64,000 nt of DNA from Roseinatronobacter monicus (lineage in GTDB: Bacteria; Pseudomonadota; Alphaproteobacteria; Rhodobacterales; Rhodobacteraceae). The translations under genes were made by a program, and so were the position numbers. The notes under the pieces were generated by a model. The model worked only from the letters and a program-made list of their open reading frames with translations. It did no database searches and was not told where the DNA came from. Location: the NCBI RefSeq assembly GCF_006716865.1, contig NZ_VFPT01000001.1, positions 1,979,001 to 2,043,000 on the forward strand. Direction: 5' to 3'. Below, piece after piece: positions 63,082-64,000 of the stretch. Positions within the stretch are counted from its first letter, which is position 1, and every line of letters begins with the position of its first letter.

Positions 63082-63411
63082 CGCTGCATTGGGGGTAAAG
63101 GTGCCCGCGCGCGTCAGGCGCGGGCCTTGCGGGGTTTCCAGTTGAAAATACCCCTCCCCCTCAATAGCCATGTCAAAGGTGCCATTCGTTTGTGACAGCG
63201 CACCTTGCAGCAGATAGGTGTGGCGGGTATTGCCCAAGGCCATCGAGAGCGAAGGTTCATGCCGCTCTGCTCTGACGACAAATTCCGAAAACACCATCCC
63301 CTCGCGCCGGTATCCGGCGGTTGTGGAATTGGCGATGTTGTTGGCGATGACCTGCATCTCGCGGCGCAAGCCCGACATGCGTGTCAGGGTGACATATCCT
63401 GCGTTATCCAT
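63013..63411 (-). pseudogene. flgF: 5' fragment of flgF (reads into the IS4 element)
   Basis: FlgF N-terminus: MDNAGYVTLTRMSGLRREMQ, IANNIANSTTAGYRREGMVF, DMAIEGEGYFQLETPQG and TRAGTFTPNAA up to 63082; beyond this, LRDAHIFGCALRF is IS sequence with a stop at 63013. Native FlgF would continue GELVNMDGHRLL. FlgF is a proximal rod protein, and the D1/C-terminal helix is missing from this fragment. It starts 2 bp after fliQ. Confidence 0.92.
63082..63091. repeat. 10-bp target-site duplication, right copy
   Basis: CGCTGCATTG, exact match of 61597-61606; marks the 5' junction of the IS4-family element in flgF. Confidence 0.92.
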
Positions 63412-63413
63412 GC

Positions 63414-63680
63414 TCAGGACCCCGCCATCAGGGGCACGATGTCGGCTTGGAAAAAGTCGACAAGCGTGGCGGTCATGAAACTCATCGACATCCAATAGAC
63501 CGCAACAATCGCCGCCAGTTTGGGCACGAAAGTCAGGGTCATTTCCTGTATCGAGGTAAGCGCCTGAAACAGGCCCACCACGACCCCTGCCATCAATGCG
63601 GCAGTCAGGATCGGCATCGAGATCAGGGTCGCAACCCAAAGCCCCTGTCGCAGCGTGTCGAAAATGACGGATTCGTCCAT
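63414..63680 (-). CDS. fliQ: FliQ, flagellar export apparatus
   Basis: An 88-residue membrane protein of FliQ length with two hydrophobic segments (LWVATLISMPILTAALMAGVVVGLFQ shown in part, and LAAIVAVYWMSMSFM) around QALTSIQEMTLTFVPK, the family signature. It is part of the FliPQR gate. It starts 3 bp after fliE and ends 2 bp before flgF. Confidence 0.95.
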   Translation of the reverse strand: MDESVIFDTLRQGLWVATLISMPILTAALMAGVVVGLFQALTSIQEMTLTFVPKLAAIVAVYWMSMSFMTATLVDFFQADIVPLMAGS

Positions 63681-63683
63681 GGC

Positions 63684-63980
63684 CTACACCGGCATCCGCA
63701 GGATTTCGAGATAGGCATCGACCACCTTGTCGCGCACGGTCACCGCCGTTTCGACCGCCAGTTCAGTCGCGGCCAGCGCCTCGACCAGTGCATGGGGGTC
63801 TGCGCGCAACATCATAGACTGAGTGGCTGTTGCCTCGGCCGTATGAAGGGTGCTGGCAAACTGGCCCAGTGCTGCGCCAAATCCCGCTTCGCTGCGCGTG
63901 GGTGGGACAGATGGCGCGGGGGCGGCGGCCATGCGTGCATGGTCATATGTCTTGGCCGCGATGGCAGAAAAAAGTGTCAT
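63684..63980 (-). CDS. fliE: FliE, flagellar hook-basal body protein
   Basis: A 98-residue protein: GFGAALGQFASTLHTAEATATQSMM, DPHALVEALAATELAVETAVTVRDKVVDAYLEILRMPV, which is the FliE helix set. It joins the MS ring to the rod. It begins near the right edge; flgB and flgC would be expected beyond the window. Normal length. Confidence 0.94.
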   Translation of the reverse strand: MTLFSAIAAKTYDHARMAAAPAPSVPPTRSEAGFGAALGQFASTLHTAEATATQSMMLRADPHALVEALAATELAVETAVTVRDKVVDAYLEILRMPV

Positions 63981-64000
63981 GGTTTCAATCCTTTGGTGTC

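Overview
The window looks like a chromosomal segment of a Rhodobacterales-type alphaproteobacterium (Rhodobacter/Roseobacter relatives). This rests on overall high GC, the mdh-sucCD-sucAB-lpd supercluster, proton-translocating pntAB, a DUF3422 gene, and a flagellar cluster with the alphaproteobacterial order fliE-fliQ-flgF-flgG-flgA-flgH-fliL facing flhA-fliR-flhB. Genus is not decided here. No rRNA, tRNA or CRISPR array was recognised.

Layout: 1-10 kb is housekeeping: partial ribD and nrdR, an L,D-transpeptidase, an SDR, a YbdK-type ligase, a DUF3445 haem protein, a TetR regulator, a Glu/Leu-type dehydrogenase, TerB, MsrB and dnaG. rpoD follows and ends in a strong hairpin. From 12.2 to 14.6 kb is a small AT-richer accessory patch: an IS630 element that has split an XRE regulator gene, then a receiver-like protein. 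From 14.6 to 25.4 kb, on the minus strand, is the TCA block (mdh, sucC, sucD, DUF805, sucA, sucB with two lipoyl domains, MAPEG, lpd, GlcG/HbpS). Then come an ExbB-like/OmpA-like motor pair, carA, yqeY, a dienelactone hydrolase, a GntR regulator, a HAD nucleotidase, two paralogous tiny membrane proteins, a UbiH-like hydroxylase, a gamma-carbonic anhydrase, a beta-hydroxyacid dehydrogenase, a penicillin acylase homologue, a FadL-like porin, an ATPase, metA, a lipoprotein hydrolase, DUF3422, pntAB, a rhodanese/methyltransferase pair and kynU.

From 49.8 kb to the end is a flagellar region. A plus-strand operon (lytic transglycosylase, flhA, fliR, flhB, a FliJ-like protein) is coupled by 4-bp ATGA overlaps. 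It converges on a minus-strand operon (fliE, fliQ, flgF, flgG, flgA, flgH, fliL, M29 aminopeptidase). The minus-strand operon carries three insertion sequences. An IS4-family element splits flgF with a 10-bp target duplication. One copy of a two-frame IS630 element sits at the flgA/flgH boundary. A second, apparently identical copy removes the conserved C-terminus of FlgH. In each case the pre-insertion reading frame can be rebuilt exactly from the sequence. The simplest reading is recent IS-driven loss of a working rod/L-ring, and so probably of swimming.

No clearly new defence or biosynthetic system was seen. The most notable items are the reconstructable IS scars in flgF, flgH and the XRE gene, the motor-like pair next to the TCA operon, a pair of GTGATCAC palindromes before sucC, and a hairpin over the ribosome binding site of the flagellar transglycosylase gene.
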